64,000 nucleotides of DNA from Pseudomonas sp. JQ170C (GTDB lineage: Bacteria > Pseudomonadota > Gammaproteobacteria > Pseudomonadales > Pseudomonadaceae). The stretch is taken from contig NZ_CP141608.1 of the NCBI RefSeq assembly GCF_035581345.1, forward strand, positions 3,440,501-3,504,500, written 5' to 3'. Positions 29,310 to 39,006 of this stretch are shown here, one piece after another (the first letter of the stretch is position 1; every line of letters starts with the position of its first letter). The notes beneath the pieces are model-generated. The model did no database searches. It was not told the DNA's origin and worked only from the letters and a program-made list of their open reading frames with translations. A program made the translations under genes and the position numbers.

Positions 29310-29540
29310 ATGCACCGTCCACCCCACACGCTGGCTTTACGGATCCAGGCACCGGCCCAGGCCGCGCCGTATGCAGTAGCCCCTGGGCCCTACCTCGCCG
29401 CCTGGCATCGGGATACCCACGGTCGAATGCTCGACCTGTACCTGAGCAACAGCACGACGGTGGTGCCGACCTCGGCACCGACGGCGACCATCCGCAGTAG
29501 TCAGGGCACCGTTCGTACCGTGCCGGTCACCGTGCAGTAA
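29310..29540 (+). CDS. Small protein leading the curlin-like operon (unknown)
   Basis: 76 residues if started at 29310 (preceded by GAGGGAAGA); a longer in-frame version from 29226 would overlap the sigma54 promoter and is unlikely. No signal peptide or domain recognised. The C-terminal half is Ser/Thr/Val-rich (LYLSNSTTVVPTSAPTATI). Only 24 bases separate it from the next gene, so it belongs to the operon; a chaperone or regulatory role is conceivable but unsupported. Confidence 0.6.
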   Translation: MHRPPHTLALRIQAPAQAAPYAVAPGPYLAAWHRDTHGRMLDLYLSNSTTVVPTSAPTATIRSSQGTVRTVPVTVQ

Positions 29541-29564
29541 CCGGCAACAACAGGAGAAACGACC

Positions 29565-30032
29565 ATGGCGCGCCTGACCAGCCTACTGCTTTGCCTGACC
29601 TTGATCGGTCAGGCCGCCCTGGCCGATGACCTGATGGATAACGCCGACCTCGCCGTTGGCGGTGACCTGGGCGAACCGCTGTCGATGCTGCCACTGCCCG
29701 CCGGGCAACAGGCGTTGATCGATCAGAACGGCCAGTCCAACCGCGCCGCCATTGGCCAGGATGGCCAAGCCCTGTTGGGCCGGATCGTCCAGTCCGGCGG
29801 GGCACAGGAGGCGTACATCCTGCAGCAAGGCAGTGACCTGATGGCAACCATTACGCAGCAAGGTTACGGCAACGACGCTTCGATCACCCAGAGCGGCAGT
29901 AACAACCGGGCCCAGATCGAGCAATACGGAAATAGCAACAGTGCCAGCATCGTTCAAGCCGGTACGGGGCTCTCAAGCTCCGTGATTCAGGCCGGTAGCG
30001 GGCAGCACGTGCAAGTCAACCAATACCGTTAA
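29565..30032 (+). CDS. Curlin-like minor subunit (CsgB-like)
   Basis: 155 residues with a signal peptide (about 1-20, ending AALA). The mature part has about five curlin-type strand-loop repeats of the form xQxGxxNxAxI (IDQNGQSNRAAIGQDG, ITQQGYGNDASITQSG, IEQYGNSNSASIVQAG), ending in Arg. In curli the minor subunit CsgB anchors and nucleates the fibre; position before the larger curlin gene supports that role. Good ribosome-binding site (AGGAGA). Confidence 0.85.
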   Translation: MARLTSLLLCLTLIGQAALADDLMDNADLAVGGDLGEPLSMLPLPAGQQALIDQNGQSNRAAIGQDGQALLGRIVQSGGAQEAYILQQGSDLMATITQQGYGNDASITQSGSNNRAQIEQYGNSNSASIVQAGTGLSSSVIQAGSGQHVQVNQYR

Positions 30033-30048
30033 ACCTGGAGGCAACACC

Positions 30049-31503
30049 ATGTTCAAGCTCGCTCCCCTCAGCGCCGCCATTGTTCTGGCCCTTGCCGGCC
30101 AGGTCATGGCCGACAGCCAGTCCACCCAGAACCAGACCGGCACCGAAAACATTGCCGAAGTCAAACAGACAGCCGCTCCCAAGAGCACTGCCACCCAGAA
30201 CCAGGTCGGCGTGGGCAACAACCACATGGCCGTTCAGCAAGGTGGCGACAGCACCATCAACCAGAGCACTGTGGGTGACTACAACGCAGGCTATGCCGAG
30301 CAACTGTACGAGTTCGGCAGCCAGATCAACCAGCAATCATCCGGCACCACCAGCAACACCCACGCCAGCCAGTCCCTGGGCATCGAGAACCAGTCCCTGC
30401 AGACCCAGGAAGGCAACGGCAACTTCTCGTTCGTCTACCAGGACGCCCAGACCAGTAGCCAGGCCACCACCCAGCAGTACGGCAACGACAACCGCGCCTT
30501 TGCCGAGCAACTGAACCCCACCCTGGCCACCAGCGGCATCAACAGTGCGCTGATCATCCAGGCGGGCACCAACAACTATGCCGCTTCCGAACATATCACC
30601 CACAACAGCGGGCAGATCGGCATCTACCAGACCGGCGACGACAACTGGGCCTATGGCGACCAGCGCGACGGCCAGGGCGGTACCGTCACCATCAACCAGA
30701 TCGACAAGGGCAACTCCACCGAAGTCTGGCAGGACTCCCAGCTCAGAAGTGAGGCAACCATCACCCAGATCGGCCAGACCAACGAAAGCGTCGTCGACCA
30801 GAGCTACGGTAGCAACAACGTCACCAGCGTTTTCCAGGTTGGCGACCTCAACGCCCTGTATGCCGATCAGTTTGAGGCGATCGGATCGCTCTCCACGCTG
30901 GTGCAATCGGGTTCGGGCAACCTCAGCTACACCTACCAGACCGGCGAAAACCATGTGCTCTCGGTCACCTCCTCCGGTACAGGCAACACGGTCCTGGCCA
31001 GCAACTGGAAAGGCGACAAGAAGGGTGGCCAGTTCGGCAGCGGTCAACGCGCCGAGATCAACCAGTCCGGCATGGGCAACAGCGCCAACCTGACCCAGAA
31101 GGACACCAACCAAGTGGCGCGCCTGAACCAGAACGGCAAGGACAACGTTGTCGAAGTGATCCAGGCCGACGTCAACAACGAGCTGTACTTCGATCAGAAC
31201 GGCAGCGACAACTTGCTGATCGCCGACCAGCGCGGCAACGACAACTATGCCGCCGGTACCAGCATTGGCGTGAACAACAACATCAAGCTGGACCAGTCCG
31301 GCACCGGCAACCAGAGCTACACCTGGCAGCTGTATGGCGACAACAACAAAGCCACCATCACCCAGACCGATGGCGTCAACGTTGCCTACGTGACCCAGGG
31401 CGGCTCGGGTAACCAGGCCATGGTCGATCAGAGTGGTGCGAGCATGACGGCCACCGTCCAGCAGTTTGGTGACCGCAACCAGGCCACGGTGTTGCAGCAG
31501 TAA
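30049..31503 (+). CDS. Large curlin-like amyloid subunit (CsgA-like)
   Basis: 484 residues, about three times E. coli CsgA (151). A signal peptide (about 1-20, QVMA) precedes some twenty Gln/Asn/Gly-rich repeats of the curlin type (INQSGMGNSANLTQKD, LNQNGKDNVVEVIQAD, LDQSGTGNQSYTWQ). Each repeat is a beta strand-loop-strand unit expected to stack into a cross-beta solenoid. Very low Cys and acidic composition fit an extracellular amyloid. The export genes csgEFG and regulator csgD are not in this window, so secretion must rely on genes elsewhere. Followed by a 41-bp hairpin. Confidence 0.87.
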   Translation: MFKLAPLSAAIVLALAGQVMADSQSTQNQTGTENIAEVKQTAAPKSTATQNQVGVGNNHMAVQQGGDSTINQSTVGDYNAGYAEQLYEFGSQINQQSSGTTSNTHASQSLGIENQSLQTQEGNGNFSFVYQDAQTSSQATTQQYGNDNRAFAEQLNPTLATSGINSALIIQAGTNNYAASEHITHNSGQIGIYQTGDDNWAYGDQRDGQGGTVTINQIDKGNSTEVWQDSQLRSEATITQIGQTNESVVDQSYGSNNVTSVFQVGDLNALYADQFEAIGSLSTLVQSGSGNLSYTYQTGENHVLSVTSSGTGNTVLASNWKGDKKGGQFGSGQRAEINQSGMGNSANLTQKDTNQVARLNQNGKDNVVEVIQADVNNELYFDQNGSDNLLIADQRGNDNYAAGTSIGVNNNIKLDQSGTGNQSYTWQLYGDNNKATITQTDGVNVAYVTQGGSGNQAMVDQSGASMTATVQQFGDRNQATVLQQ

Positions 31504-31509
31504 GCGCTT

Positions 31510-31550
31510 TCGCGGGGCAAGCGCGCTCCTGAAGCGCGTTTGCCCCGCGA
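31510..31550 (+). terminator. 41-bp near-perfect palindrome after the curlin-like operon
   Basis: TCGCGGGGCAA (31510-31520) and TTGCCCCGCGA (31540-31550) pair, with GCGCGCT/AGCGCG inside. It is built from diverged REP sequence and begins seven bases past the stop codon. It can end or protect the operon mRNA; no T-run follows. Confidence 0.6.
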
Positions 31551-31651
31551 TCAACCACCCCGAATTTTCCCGCTTGGCCGCTACCACCGATGGGGGTGAT
31601 AGCGGTCCTTTTTCTTTATGCCCTGCCACAACCCACGCCCCAGAGCCTCGC

Positions 31652-31661
31652 CTTAAAATTG
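31652..31661 (+). repeat. Left direct repeat of element copy 2
   Basis: CTTAAAATTG versus CTTAAAATTT at 32493-32502. Read one base wider, GCCTTAAAATT is an exact 11-bp repeat (31650-31660 and 32491-32501), so the boundary is uncertain by one or two bases. Confidence 0.65.
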
Positions 31662-32492
<831 letters not shown>

Positions 32493-32502
32493 CTTAAAAT
32501 TT
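32493..32502 (+). repeat. Right direct repeat of element copy 2
   Basis: CTTAAAATTT, nine of ten bases as at 31652-31661. It lies 28 bases before the Fur box of the receptor gene. Confidence 0.65.
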
Positions 32503-32530
32503 TATTTCTTTCCTGACACCTTTACTTGCG

Positions 32531-32549
32531 AATGATAATCCATATCATT
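32531..32549 (+). promoter_or_regulatory. Fur box upstream of the siderophore receptor
   Basis: AATGATAATCCATATCATT: perfect 7-bp inverted repeat AATGATA/TATCATT with a 5-bp spacer, close to the GATAATGATAATCATTATC consensus. It lies 67 bases before the receptor start, so repression by Fe-Fur is expected. Confidence 0.85.
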
Positions 32550-32615
32550 CTCGACCTTCCGGGCGTTCTGGCCTTTTGCCATTCCGCTCACTTTAGGTAC
32601 CAGGAGAGATCTGAC

Positions 32616-34862
32616 ATGGCGTCGCGCTTCACATTCTGCCCCTTGAGTCTTGCCGTGCTGGCAACGCTGGGCACCACCTCCCTCACCGCTGCTCCCCTGC
32701 CCCTGGATCATGGCGAAGTCCAGGTCCAGCCCACCGACCTGCCGGTCGCCGGCAGCCGCCAGGCCATCGAACTGGAAGACACCCGGGTGCTGGGCACCGC
32801 CGAGGAGGAACTCAAGCAAGCGCCGGGGGTGTCGATCATCACCGCTGAAGACATCAAGAAGCGCCCGCCGGTCAACGACCTGTCCGACATCATTCGCCGC
32901 GAACCGGGGGTCAACCTCACCGGCAACAGCAGCAGCGGCGCCCGCGGCAACAACCGCCAGATCGACCTGCGCGGCATGGGCCCGGAAAACACCTTGGTGC
33001 TGATCGATGGCAAGCCCTCCACCTCGCGCAATGCCGTGCGCTATGGCTGGAGTGGCGACCGCGACACCCGCGGCGAAACCAACTGGGTACCGGCTGAAGA
33101 AGTCGAGCGCATCGAGATCCTGCGCGGCCCGGCAGCCGCGCGCTACGGCTCCGGCGCCATGGGCGGTGTGGTGAACATCATCACCAAGCGCCCGACCCAG
33201 GATTATCGTGGTTCGATGACCGTCTACAGCGTGTTTCCCGAAGATGACGCCGAAGGCATGGGCAAGCGCGCCAACTTCAGCCTCAGCGGACCGATCAGCG
33301 ACGACGTGATCTTTCGCGTGTACGGCAGCCTGAACAAGACCGACGCCGACGACATGAAGATCAACAGCGACCACCAGGCCTTTGAGGAGTCCTTGATGGC
33401 CGGCCGCGAAGGCGTGCGCAACAAGGACGTCAATGGCCTGGTGAGCTGGAAGATCGACCCGTCCAACACCGTCGACCTGGAATCCAGCTACAGCCGCCAG
33501 GGCAATATTTTTGCCGGCGACACCATGCTCAACGCCGGTGGCGAGTTCGTCGAAAGCCAGGTGGGCAAGGAAACCAACGTGATGCAACGCTCAAGCTTCG
33601 CCGGCACCCACCGCGGCGACTATGACTGGGGCACCAGCACGGCATCGCTGTCCTACGACCTGACCCGTAACGAGCGCCTCAACGAAGGCCTGGCCGGCTG
33701 GGGCGAAGGTGCGCCGTCCGACGGTGCCGGTCGCTTTGAATCGCGCCTGCGCAACACCCGCGCCACCGGCGAGATCAACCTGCCGCTGAGCGCAGGGCTC
33801 GAGCAAGTGCTGACCCTGGGTGGCGAATACCTCTACGAGTCGCTCAACGATCCAGGCTCCCTGCGCCCGCAAAGCTATGACCCAGGCAGCGAACTGTCGG
33901 GCTTTGACCGCGCCCAGACCAAGAGCACCGCGCACAGCTACGCCCTGTACACCGAAGACAACATCGAGGTCGGCAGCAACACCATCGTCACCCCGGGGCT
34001 GCGCTACGATCACCATGAAGACTTCGGCGGTAACTGGAGCCCGAGCCTGAACGCCTCGCACCAGATCACCGAGGCACTGAGCATCAAGGGCGGTATCGCG
34101 CGCGCCTACAAGACGCCGAACATGTACCAGTCCAACCCCAACTACCTGCTCTATAGCCGCGGCGGTGGCTGCAACTCCAGCGAGCTGAACAACGGCGGCT
34201 GCTACTTGCTGGGCAACGCCAACCTGGACCCGGAAACCAGCGTCAACAAAGAGCTGGGCCTGGCCTACGACAAGGGCACGTGGCGCACCAGCGCGACCTA
34301 CTTTCGCAACGACTACAAGAACAAGATCGAGGCCGGCAACCAGACATTGTTCCGCCTGCCCAACGGCCGCCGCATCCTGCGCTGGGAAAACACCGACAAG
34401 GCGGTGGTAGAAGGTGTGGAAGGCAACGTGTTCATTGCCCTGAGCCCAAGCCTGGACTGGAACACCAACTTCACCTACATGATCGAGTCCGAAGACAAGA
34501 AGACCGGTGAACCCCTGAGCATCATTCCCGAATACACCGTCAACACCACGCTGGACTGGAACGCCACCGAGAAGCTTTCGTTCCAGATCAACGGCACCTA
34601 TTACGGCAAGCAGGAGCCACCGAGCTACAACGCCCGCGCCAACGAGGCCCTGGACAAGAATGTGCAGAAAGAGGTCGAGCCCTATGGCCTGGTGGGTATC
34701 AGCAGCGGCTATGAATTCAACAAGCACTTGAGCGTGCGCGTCGGCGTGAACAACCTCTTCGACAAGCGCCTGTATCGCGAAGGCAATTCCGATGAGGCTG
34801 GCGCACTGACCTACAACGAACCCGGTCGCGCTTACTACGCCTCCTTTACTACCTCTTTCTAA
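32616..34862 (+). CDS. TonB-dependent siderophore receptor (FepA/PfeA/PirA family)
   Basis: 748 residues, start at 32616 after AGGAGA. Signal peptide (about 1-26), plug domain (about 55-190; VSIITAEDIKKRPPVNDLSDIIRREPG, ILRGPAAARYGSGAMGGVVNIITK), then a 22-strand barrel ending FTTSF. The YGWSGDRDTRGETNWVPAEEVERIE segment is typical of the FepA branch that takes up ferric enterobactin or related catecholates. Iron control is supported by the Fur box just upstream. Substrate is inferred from family only. Confidence 0.92.
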   Translation: MASRFTFCPLSLAVLATLGTTSLTAAPLPLDHGEVQVQPTDLPVAGSRQAIELEDTRVLGTAEEELKQAPGVSIITAEDIKKRPPVNDLSDIIRREPGVNLTGNSSSGARGNNRQIDLRGMGPENTLVLIDGKPSTSRNAVRYGWSGDRDTRGETNWVPAEEVERIEILRGPAAARYGSGAMGGVVNIITKRPTQDYRGSMTVYSVFPEDDAEGMGKRANFSLSGPISDDVIFRVYGSLNKTDADDMKINSDHQAFEESLMAGREGVRNKDVNGLVSWKIDPSNTVDLESSYSRQGNIFAGDTMLNAGGEFVESQVGKETNVMQRSSFAGTHRGDYDWGTSTASLSYDLTRNERLNEGLAGWGEGAPSDGAGRFESRLRNTRATGEINLPLSAGLEQVLTLGGEYLYESLNDPGSLRPQSYDPGSELSGFDRAQTKSTAHSYALYTEDNIEVGSNTIVTPGLRYDHHEDFGGNWSPSLNASHQITEALSIKGGIARAYKTPNMYQSNPNYLLYSRGGGCNSSELNNGGCYLLGNANLDPETSVNKELGLAYDKGTWRTSATYFRNDYKNKIEAGNQTLFRLPNGRRILRWENTDKAVVEGVEGNVFIALSPSLDWNTNFTYMIESEDKKTGEPLSIIPEYTVNTTLDWNATEKLSFQINGTYYGKQEPPSYNARANEALDKNVQKEVEPYGLVGISSGYEFNKHLSVRVGVNNLFDKRLYREGNSDEAGALTYNEPGRAYYASFTTSF

Positions 34863-34872
34863 GGTCCTACAC

Positions 34873-34898
34873 CAGGCCGGCGATAAAACGTCGGCCTG
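34873..34898 (+). terminator. Hairpin after the receptor gene
   Basis: CAGGCCG pairs with CGGCCTG around a 12-nt loop, ten bases past the stop; no clear T-run. Confidence 0.45.
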
Positions 34899-35098
34899 CA
34901 CCCCAAGATTTATCGTTTTAGCATCATTAGTTTGTAGGAATACTCTCAGTTTTAGCCCGTTTTAATCCACGCCAGCACACTTCCTATACTATCGCTCCTT
35001 AATTCGACATATCGTGGGCGCCCTTCCGGCTACGGCCAGATTTACCTTCCTGAACCACTCGGGAATTAGCCCCACAGACCCGATTATGGAGTTGCACA

Positions 35099-35710
35099 AT
35101 GACCTCGGTGTTGATTGTTGAGGATCATGCGATAGTTCGCTATGCGTTGATTACCTTGCTTGAACGCGATCGCCATCAAATCGTCGGTGAAACCGCCGAT
35201 GGCTCCAACGCCGTAGCGTTGGCGCGCAAGCATTGTCCAGAAGTAGTGATACTTGACCTTGGCCTGAAAAAAATGGACGGCCTGAGCGTGCTCAGGAGTC
35301 TGCGCACCCTCGCCCCGCCCCCCCGGGTGCTGGTGCTCACCGCTCAGCCCGCTGACCTGTTTGCCCGACGTTGCCTGGATGCCGGTGCATCGGCATTCGT
35401 CGCCAAGGACAACGACCTGACGGCCGTCACCTTCGCCATGGACGCGATCCTCAAGGGCTACTCGCTGTTCCCTGACCTGTCGAACTTTCGCAGCCCGCTC
35501 AAGAGCGAAGCGGAACGCCTGTCCAAACTATCCGACCAGGAGTTGAACGTACTGCGGCTATTGGCACGGGGAGAGTCGAACAACGAAATTGCCGACCGCA
35601 TGCTCCTGAGCGCGAAGACCATCAGCACCTACAAGACCCGGATCATGGAGAAGCTCGAAGTCAGCTCGCTGGTAGCCTTGTTCGAGCTGTCCAGGCGCAA
35701 CGCGCTCTGA
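35099..35710 (+). CDS. NarL/FixJ-family response regulator (BvgA/EvgA-like)
   Basis: 203 residues: receiver with phospho-acceptor Asp in VVILDLGLKKMDG (about residue 54), then a LuxR-type HTH (LSDQELNVLRLLARGESNNEIADRMLLSAKTISTYKTRIMEKL). Start at 35099 with GGAG nine bases upstream. Eight bases separate it from the hybrid kinase gene, which is the expected partner, as in BvgAS and EvgAS. Confidence 0.9.
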   Translation: MTSVLIVEDHAIVRYALITLLERDRHQIVGETADGSNAVALARKHCPEVVILDLGLKKMDGLSVLRSLRTLAPPPRVLVLTAQPADLFARRCLDAGASAFVAKDNDLTAVTFAMDAILKGYSLFPDLSNFRSPLKSEAERLSKLSDQELNVLRLLARGESNNEIADRMLLSAKTISTYKTRIMEKLEVSSLVALFELSRRNAL

Positions 35711-35717
35711 ACCGCCC

Positions 35718-38700
35718 ATGCACCTGCTGACTGTACTGCTGCTCGGCAGTTTGCTTGCCTTTTTGCCGCCCCCTTCCCATGCCGCGGACACTGGCGAACC
35801 CCGCCAGTTGTTGGCACGCTCGGTCAGCAGTAGCGTCGCGCCGAACCTCTCGCCTGAAGACCGGCGCTGGCTGAGCGACAAGCAGCGGCTACGCCTGGGC
35901 ACGTCATCGCCCGACTACCCCCCCTTCGATATCAATGTCAGTGACAACGAATACGAGGGGTTGACGGCCGACTTCGCCGGGCTGATCAGCGAGCTGTTGG
36001 GCATTCCCATCGAGGTTCGCCGTTTTGCCAATCGTGACCAGGCCGTCGCTGCCCTGCAGGCGGGGCAGATCGACCTGCTTGGTAGCGCCAACGGCTTCGA
36101 GGCGGCGCACGCGCACCTGGTGCTCAGTCGTCCCTACACCGACGACCAGCCGGTGATCGTGACCGCCGCCGGCAAGCGGCTGCCTGCCGATGCCTCCCTC
36201 GACGGCTTGCGCCTGGCCATGGTCGACCATTACCTGCCCACCCACACCGTCAATGACCTGTATCCCCAGGCCAGGCTGCAACTGTACAACTCGGTGCTGG
36301 CCGGCCTTTCAGCCGTTGCCCTGGGGCAGGCCGACGCGTTCCTCGGCGACGCGGTCAGCAGTGACTACCTGATTACCCGCAACTACCTGGGCCGCGTGCA
36401 GATCGATCACTTCATCAAGAACGTCCGTGGTGGGTTCGCCCTTGCCATGCTCCGTGAAGACACCACCCTGCTACGCCTGGTGAATCTCGCCCTGGGCGGT
36501 ATCAGCGACAGCGAGCGCTTGAACATCCTGCGCCGCTGGACCGGTGGCAGTGCCAGAGTGCTGCTCGATCGCAGCACACTGGACCTCGACGCCGCCGAGC
36601 GTGCCTGGATCGAGCAGCATCCCGTGGTGCGGGTCGCCTTCAACAAGTATTTCGCGCCCTTGAGTTTCTATGACGACAACCAGCAATTTCGCGGCATCAC
36701 AGCCGATGTGCTGGAGCAGGTCAGCCTGCGCACAGGGCTGAAGTTCGACATCCTGCACGTGGATTCGCTGGCCGACCTGGTCGCCCGGGTCGAGCAAGGC
36801 AGCGCCGATGTTGCCGCCGCCCTGGCGCCAAGCCCCGCGCGCGAAGCGACATTGCACTTCAGTCGGCCCTACCTGATCAGCCCGCGCGTGCTGGTCACCC
36901 GCAACAGCCCTGGTGCGGTACAGAGCGCCGAGCAACTCAAAGGCAAGCGCCTGGCCCTGCTGCGCGGCCACCCCCTGAAAGCCGAACTGCATGCGCAATT
37001 CGCCCCCATCACGCTGGTTGAAGTCGATGACCCGTTGACGCTGATGGAGCATGTGGTGGAGGGCAAAGTCGACGCCGCCCTGGCCTCGCAGAGCAACGCC
37101 GCCTACTTCATCAGCCGGATGTTCAAGGACCGCCTGCACATCGCCACGATCCTCAGTGACCAGCCGGGTACCACACACTTCGCCGTCGGCCGTGACGCCA
37201 CGGTGCTGCACTCGATCCTCAACAAGGCCCTGCTCAGCATCGCGCCGGACGACATGGCCAAACTGACCGGCCGTTGGCAGACCAATGCACTGATCAGCGA
37301 CAGCCCCTGGTACAACTACCGCAAGCTGGTGGCGATGATTGTGCTGGGCGCCGGCCTGGTGATCAGCGCTGTGATTCTCTGGAACCGCTACCTGCGCAAC
37401 GTACTCAAGGCGCGCAGCGAGGCCGAACAGGCCTTGCAACAGGAGCTGGGCTTCAGTCAGCGATTGCTTGAGCAATTGCGCGTGGCCAAGGACCAGGCGG
37501 AACAGGCCAGCCGGGCGAAAAGCACCTTCCTGGCCACCATGAGCCATGAAATCCGTACCCCCATGAACGCGGTCATCGGCCTGCTGGAGCTGGCGATCAA
37601 AGAGGCCGAGCACGGCCAGGCCGACCGCGAATCGCTGCAAGTCGCCTTCACCTCGGCCAACGGTTTGCTGGAACTGATCGGCGACATCCTCGATATCGCA
37701 CGCATTGAGGCCGGGCACATGACCCTCGCGCCCCAGGCAACGGACCTGAACACCCTGGTCAATGCCACCGTTCGAGTATTCGAGGGCATTGCCCGGCTCA
37801 AGCGCCTGCACCTTGGCACTGATCTGCAGACGACCGGGCAAGCGGTGCTGGTCGACCCCGTGCGCCTCAAGCAGGTCCTCTCCAATCTGCTCAGCAATGC
37901 ACTCAAGTTCACGGAGCACGGCAGCGTCACGGTGGGCATGCAAGTCGATGACCGCCAGGCAGGACACCTGGCCGTTACCTTGTGGGTCAAGGACACCGGC
38001 ATCGGAATCAGCGCCGACGACCAGCAACGCTTGTTCCACAGTTTTTCCCAGGTCGCCCCCCAAGGCACGCGGCAAGGCGCCGGCCTGGGGCTGGTCATCA
38101 GCCGCAACCTGTGCCAATTGATGGGTGGCGATCTGCAGCTGTACAGCAAAGAAGGCCAAGGCACGCGCATGCAGGTCACGCTCTTGCTGCCCGTGGCCGA
38201 GCCCATTCAGTGCCCGGAGCCTGAACCGGTCTCACTCCCCCTCCAGACACCCCGGCAGTCGATCCTGATTGTCGACGACTACCCCGCCAACCTCATGTTG
38301 CTGGAACGGCAATTGGGCGTGCTCGGCCATGAGGTCCACCTGGCGCAAGACGGCGAGCAAGCGCTGGCGTTGTGGCAAGCGCAGCCGTTCGATGTGGTCA
38401 TCACCGACTGCCACATGCCGGTCATGGACGGCCATCAACTGGCGCGGCGCATCCGCCTGCTTGAGCAACAGCAGCAACGGCCTGCCTGCCTGATCCTCGG
38501 CTTGACGGCCAATGCCCAGGCCGAAGAGCGCCAGCATTGCCTGGACAGCGGCATGAACGACTGCCTGTTCAAACCCATCAGCCTGAACGAGCTGCGCCAT
38601 CATCTCTATTCGGCTATCGCCCCCCTCCCCCGGGCCGCCACGCCGCTGGACGAGCATGCCAGCGGCTTCGATGTCGACAAATCTCAGGTACCTGACACTG

Positions 38701-38756
38701 GGCGACCCGGCATTGGTCGAGCGTTTGCTGCACCAACTGGCCCAGAGCAACCATGA
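35718..38756 (+). CDS. BvgS-like hybrid histidine kinase, frameshifted before its HPt domain
   Basis: 1012 residues. A signal peptide is followed by two periplasmic substrate-binding-type domains (SBP_bac_3; about 45-275 and 290-525), one TM (about 537-557), HisKA with TMSHEIRTPMN, HATPase (NLLSNALKF, DTGIGIS, GAGLGLVISRNL) and a receiver with Asp in VVITDCHMPVMDG. The frame then breaks near 38681 and ends in unrelated residues (KSQVPDTGRPG). In the other frame the expected HPt domain continues. Removing one base in ACAAATCTC restores a single protein of about 1093 residues. Either a real mutation, a sequence error, or a working split. Confidence 0.9.
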   Translation: MHLLTVLLLGSLLAFLPPPSHAADTGEPRQLLARSVSSSVAPNLSPEDRRWLSDKQRLRLGTSSPDYPPFDINVSDNEYEGLTADFAGLISELLGIPIEVRRFANRDQAVAALQAGQIDLLGSANGFEAAHAHLVLSRPYTDDQPVIVTAAGKRLPADASLDGLRLAMVDHYLPTHTVNDLYPQARLQLYNSVLAGLSAVALGQADAFLGDAVSSDYLITRNYLGRVQIDHFIKNVRGGFALAMLREDTTLLRLVNLALGGISDSERLNILRRWTGGSARVLLDRSTLDLDAAERAWIEQHPVVRVAFNKYFAPLSFYDDNQQFRGITADVLEQVSLRTGLKFDILHVDSLADLVARVEQGSADVAAALAPSPAREATLHFSRPYLISPRVLVTRNSPGAVQSAEQLKGKRLALLRGHPLKAELHAQFAPITLVEVDDPLTLMEHVVEGKVDAALASQSNAAYFISRMFKDRLHIATILSDQPGTTHFAVGRDATVLHSILNKALLSIAPDDMAKLTGRWQTNALISDSPWYNYRKLVAMIVLGAGLVISAVILWNRYLRNVLKARSEAEQALQQELGFSQRLLEQLRVAKDQAEQASRAKSTFLATMSHEIRTPMNAVIGLLELAIKEAEHGQADRESLQVAFTSANGLLELIGDILDIARIEAGHMTLAPQATDLNTLVNATVRVFEGIARLKRLHLGTDLQTTGQAVLVDPVRLKQVLSNLLSNALKFTEHGSVTVGMQVDDRQAGHLAVTLWVKDTGIGISADDQQRLFHSFSQVAPQGTRQGAGLGLVISRNLCQLMGGDLQLYSKEGQGTRMQVTLLLPVAEPIQCPEPEPVSLPLQTPRQSILIVDDYPANLMLLERQLGVLGHEVHLAQDGEQALALWQAQPFDVVITDCHMPVMDGHQLARRIRLLEQQQQRPACLILGLTANAQAEERQHCLDSGMNDCLFKPISLNELRHHLYSAIAPLPRAATPLDEHASGFDVDKSQVPDTGRPGIGRAFAAPTGPEQP

Positions 38757-39000
38757 AGACCTCAAGGCCCTGCATGCCCTGGGCCCGCAGCCTTCACGCC
38801 AGGCCATACGTGCCTTCGCCCACCGGATCAAGGGCGGGGCCAAGCTGCTCAAGGCCCGGGGGGTGGTACGCCACAGCGAGGCACTGGAACAGGCCTGCGT
38901 GGGCGGCGCGGCGAACGATCAACTGTACGCCAAGCTCGCCACCCTGGAGAAAAGCCTGCGGGCCCTGGACCGACAACTGAAACAGGGCCGCACGACCTGA
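38656..39000 (+). CDS. HPt domain of the BvgS-like kinase, separated by a frameshift
   Basis: 114 residues in the frame one base off the hybrid kinase. It contains the phospho-His motif FAHRIKGGAKLLKA of HPt domains and the helical LRYLTLGDPALVERLLHQLAQS entry typical of the C terminus of BvgS/EvgS proteins. ATGs at 38656 and 38671 lie within the overlap, so re-initiation could make a free HPt protein. No good ribosome-binding site is seen, which argues that this is the broken end of the kinase gene. Confidence 0.8.
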   Translation: MPAASMSTNLRYLTLGDPALVERLLHQLAQSNHEDLKALHALGPQPSRQAIRAFAHRIKGGAKLLKARGVVRHSEALEQACVGGAANDQLYAKLATLEKSLRALDRQLKQGRTT

Positions 39001-39006
39001 CCTTCC

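Noticed and set aside
18054..31661. Composite transposon bounded by the two element copies
   Set aside because: Each copy has its own, different direct repeat, which indicates two independent insertions; the genes between are ordinary chromosomal ones with matching composition.
35718..39000. Calling the BvgS-like gene a simple pseudogene
   Set aside because: All domains are intact apart from one shifted base near the end, the regulator gene beside it is intact, and an error or split expression remains possible.
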